In this document: positions 61,239 to 64,000 of the stretch, one piece after another
How the letters are laid out: every line of letters begins with the position of its first letter
How positions within the stretch are numbered: position 1 is the first letter of the stretch
Source: Lumnitzera littorea
Taxonomy: Eukaryota > Streptophyta > Magnoliopsida > Myrtales > Combretaceae
Reading direction: 5' to 3'
Length of the DNA stretch: 64,000 nt
NCBI GenBank assembly: GCA_024138015.1
Contig: JAMXBB010000003.1
Span: 32,854,537-32,918,536 of the forward strand
Position numbers and translations under genes: made by a program
The notes under the pieces: model-generated
Database searches by the model: none
Told to the model about the DNA's origin: nothing
What the model saw: only the letters and a program-made list of their open reading frames with translations

Positions 61239-62136
61239 TGATGCAGACTAAAGCCAAGAATAGATAAGGTTAGTCATAGGGATGGGTCCAAGGTTGCCCA
61301 AAGCTTGAAAAAAGGGTGAAGGAAAACATGTAAGAGGGACAAAAATGAGGGAAAAGTAAGCAAAACGCACAAACAATTCCAAAGAATATGATGCACCAAT
61401 GGAACTTTTGAGGACTCAAAGTATAGCTCAATATGATGCATAAGTTGGTCTGGTGAGATTTTTCACCACCTAACCTTGCTTAAAAGTTAAGATAAGAGTA
61501 AAATGAGAATAATCAAGCAATGTTTACGAAAGGAAAATATCTAGTATATTAATGATAATCTAATCTTCTACGACTATGTGTACAAGAGGTATCTATACCT
61601 AAGAATTTAGGGCAACCTACCTTAAAAGGAAAAGACAATTGTATTATCATAAAGAAATAACATACAAAGTATATAAAGGGTAAAAATGAATATTCATGAA
61701 AAAGTAATGATTATAATAGCAGATTGTACAAGTGGTTCTGGACATATGGCAATAATGTATTGGTGCTACTATTGGAGGATGTAGACAAAGTAGTACGAGT
61801 CAGTTGGGTAGCTGAGTAAGTGTGGACTCATCTGAATAAGAGTGGTTAACATGTGGGATCTCTCGACCTTTCGGCAATAATGTTGCTAAGTAAGGGGTCA
61901 GGTCGAATAGGACCAAACAGGCGCATGAAGTCTGGCTATTGTCAAGTTGTTCTTCCATTCAGCACATAATTTTCGAAAGATGGGCAGTCATTCGGCATGG
62001 CATAGAGAATTGATCAACAGTAAGGAGTAACTCGGCATCGGTAGAAGTTAACTGGAGTAAGAAGATTTGCTTCATTAGTCCCTCTAATCCTTGAGCTCAA
62101 TTATGGGCTAAAGGCCCAATAGCCTAATTCCTATCA
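61239..62136 (-). repeat. M2 5' LTR (898 bp)
   Basis: It pairs with 42,437-43,347. The low-coordinate end reads TGATGCAGACTA and the high end AATTCCTATCA. P2 reverse transcriptase linker follows immediately at 62,137. Confidence 0.85.
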
Positions 62137-62880
62137 TTACCAATGTTTAGAGGAATTAAGCACCGCATTGATTCACAAGTAGGAGTTGCCTTACCTAAGA
62201 AGCTTACATATAAGATGAATACAAAGTAAGCTGCCAAGCTTACAAGGTAAGTAGATGAGCTCATTAAGTAAGGCTATGTTAAAGAATCTCTTAATCCCTG
62301 TATTGTGCTAGCCCTATTTGTGTCAAAGAAGGATATGACATAGAGAATGTGTGTTGATAGTCAAGCTATCAACAAGATAACTATCAAGTATGAATACCCC
62401 ATCCTAAAGCTTAATGATATGTTAGATAAGCTTCATGGAGTGAGATTATTCTCTAAGATAAATCTTAAATACAAATACCATCAAATTAGGATGAGACTAG
62501 GTGACCAAAGGAATATTGCCTTCAAAACAAGGCATGTATGAGAGGATGGTCATGCCTTTTAAACAATCCAATGCACCAAGTACTTTCATGAGGCTAACAA
62601 GCCATGTACTCCAAGTATGGAGAGTTATTGTAAGCATCTCCGAGCTATTTTGGAAGTGCTCTAAGTAGAGAAATTATTTGGAAACTTAAAGAAATGTATT
62701 TTTTGCTAAGAAGAAATTGTGTTACTTGGTTTTGTTGTTTATGGAGGAGGAGTAAAAGTTAAAGAGGAGAAAGTTCGAGTTATTATAAAATGGCCAACCT
62801 TAAACTATACTATCAATGTACAAAGTTTTCACGACCTAGCCTCATTTTGTAGAATGTTTTTCAAGAATTTTAATATTATT
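62137..62880 (+). pseudogene. P2 reverse transcriptase, catalytic motif deleted
   Basis: The sequence continues the linker from 42,436 (MFRGIKHRIDS), then fingers and palm including CVDSQAINKITIKYEYPILK and GVRLFSKINL. After FMRLTSHVL the frame jumps to a YCKHLRAILEVL-like segment, so the stretch that should carry YFDD is missing. The thumb region (KLFGNLKKCIF, later VQSFHDLASFCRMFF) is present. The enzyme could not polymerise. Confidence 0.75.
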
Positions 62881-63350
62881 GTAGCACCAAAACATTAAGT
62901 TCAAATAGGGAGAGAAGGAATAAAGAAGTTTCAAAGAGGTGAAAGAAAAGCTGACCTTTGCCCTACTACTAAATTTACCCAATTTTGACAAAGTCTTCGA
63001 GCTAGAGTGCAATTCGGTGGCTGTAGGTATAGTGTTGTGTTAAAGCAAGAAGGCAAACCTATTACATACTTTAGTGAGAAGCTTAGAGGAGCTACTCTTA
63101 ACTACTCTATCTATGACAAAGAGATCTACTCTTTAATCCAACCTCCAACTGTTTGGCAAACTATTTGTTGCCTAGGGAATTCGTTATTTATAGAGATCAT
63201 GAGTAGTTGAGATATCTAAAGAGCCAACCAAAGTTGTTGAGAAGGTATGCTAAGTAGGTAGGCTAAGCAAGTAAAGCTCATGGAGAGTGATTAAATATAA
63301 GAAAGGGAAGACTAACATGGTTGTTGAAGCTTTAACAAAAAGGCATCAAC
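62880..63350 (+). pseudogene. P2 RNase H
   Basis: It begins near NFDKVFELEC (about 62,980), followed by KPITYFSEKLRGATLNYSIY and a YDKEIYSL segment, and ends with a KKGKTNMVVEALTKR stretch near 63,340. Several frameshifts separate these pieces. Confidence 0.7.
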
Positions 63351-64000
63351 TCCTAAGCAACCTATAAACTCAATTACCTAGATTTGCTATCACTAAAGAG
63401 TTGTGCTTTAAGGATCCACTCTTCAATCCCATTTTTGTTTGGTGTAGTGAAGGAAGGACGATAGATGATTATTTCCTAGATGATGGGTACTTGTTCCATA
63501 GTAGGAAGTTATGCATCTTGACTTGTTCTGTGCAAGAACTATTAGTGTGTGAGGCGCTTATTAGTAGTTTATCTAAACACTTTGACAAGAAGAAACATAT
63601 AAGCTACTTTAGGAAAGATTCTTTTAGCTAAAGATCTTAAGAGATGTGTACAAGGTCATGGGAAGATATGTAATCTACAAGAAAACAAAGAGCAAAGCTG
63701 AGCAGGGAAAGTATATACCCTTGCTTGTACTAACCATGCTCTGGACTAAGCTCAATATGGACTTTGTTATTAGATTACCAATGACTGCTATAGGAAAAGA
63801 TTCTATTATGGTTGTCATGGATTCAATAGATGGCATATTTTACCCCATGCCAAAAACCAATGATGCTTTATATATAGCTTCTCTTTTCTTACAGGAAGTT
63901 ATCAAGTTACAAGGAGTACCCCAAAGCATTGTTTCAAACAAAGACCCTAAGTTCCTTAGTCATTTTTAGAAAACCTTATAACATAGACTTGGTACAAAAC
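63350..64000 (+). pseudogene. P2 integrase, cut by the window end
   Basis: A degraded N-terminal zinc domain lies at about 63,400-63,640. The core gives NMDFVIRLPMTAIGKDSIMV and VVMDSIDGIF. It then gives KTNDALYIASLFLQEVIKLQ and VPQSIVSNKDPKFLSHF, where a stop occurs at 63,967. This catalytic-core stretch of over 100 codons is one of the longest uninterrupted in the nest. The rest of P2, including its 3' LTR, lies outside the window. Confidence 0.8.

Larger units (their letters stand above)
42437..62136 (-). mobile_element. M2: Ty3/gypsy element in P2, itself split by M1 and P1
   Basis: The LTR pair is 42,437-43,347 and 61,239-62,136. In element orientation the LTRs begin TGATARGAATYAGGC and end ATCA. 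The flanks TTACT (42,432-42,436) and TTACC (62,137-62,141) form the target duplication. The primer site, gag, protease, reverse transcriptase, RNase H and first part of integrase run from 61,235 down to 56,970. Integrase continues at 48,570-48,387 and ends at 43,538-43,348. The breaks are filled exactly by P1 and M1, so both inserted into M2's integrase after M2 inserted into P2. Confidence 0.85.

Overview
The window is nuclear DNA of a flowering plant, most likely a eudicot. It is AT-rich, carries one intron-containing A-type cytochrome P450 gene, and is otherwise made of plant transposable elements in advanced decay. I do not name a species. No operons, CRISPR arrays, rRNA genes or functional tRNA genes were seen.

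Region 1 (1-13,462) is the gene-bearing part. A complete two-exon P450 of the CYP71 clan lies at 6,517-8,423, with a TATA box upstream and a poly(A) signal downstream. Upstream, a segment of about 635 bp occurs twice as a direct repeat (2,231-2,865 and 5,401-6,039). The space between the copies holds a truncated CACTA (En/Spm) transposon with a decayed minus-strand transposase tail. Downstream is AT-rich intergenic DNA with tRNA-like (SINE-like) relics. At 11,170 a single N is flanked by identical 57-bp sequences, which looks like an unresolved contig join.

Region 2 (13,463-16,839) is a 3,367-bp solo LTR with terminal TG...CA and a perfect 5-bp target duplication (GAGTG).

Region 3 (about 16,840-64,000) is a nest of LTR retrotransposons that can be unfolded from the sequence. 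The outermost Ty3/gypsy element, P2 (plus strand), has its LTR end and primer-binding site at about 19,360-19,376 and its reverse transcriptase, RNase H and integrase at 62,137-64,000, where the window cuts it. P2 is interrupted by three elements: T1 (19,773 to about 25,409, Tat-like), T2 (25,898-42,105, a large Tat/Ogre-like element with 3.15-3.19 kb LTRs) and M2 (42,437-62,136, minus strand). M2's integrase is in turn split by M1 (43,544-48,381, minus) and P1 (48,576-56,969, plus). P1 carries two solo LTRs, S1 (50,543-51,422) and S2 (54,450 to about 55,371). T2 carries an unidentified 3-kb insert within its tandem-repeat array.

Most insertions are supported by a short near-duplicate at both ends and by host coding sequence that resumes at the expected place on the far side. 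In every imperfect target duplication I inspected the mismatches are transitions, and many premature stops replace expected Trp, Gln or Arg codons. This fits long decay of methylated DNA. No retroelement gene here looks intact. The P450 is the only gene likely to make a functional protein. I found no convincing new biological system. The most interesting points are the nest itself, the tandem arrays in the two Tat-like elements, the tRNA-like motif in T2's LTRs and the duplicated P450 upstream region.
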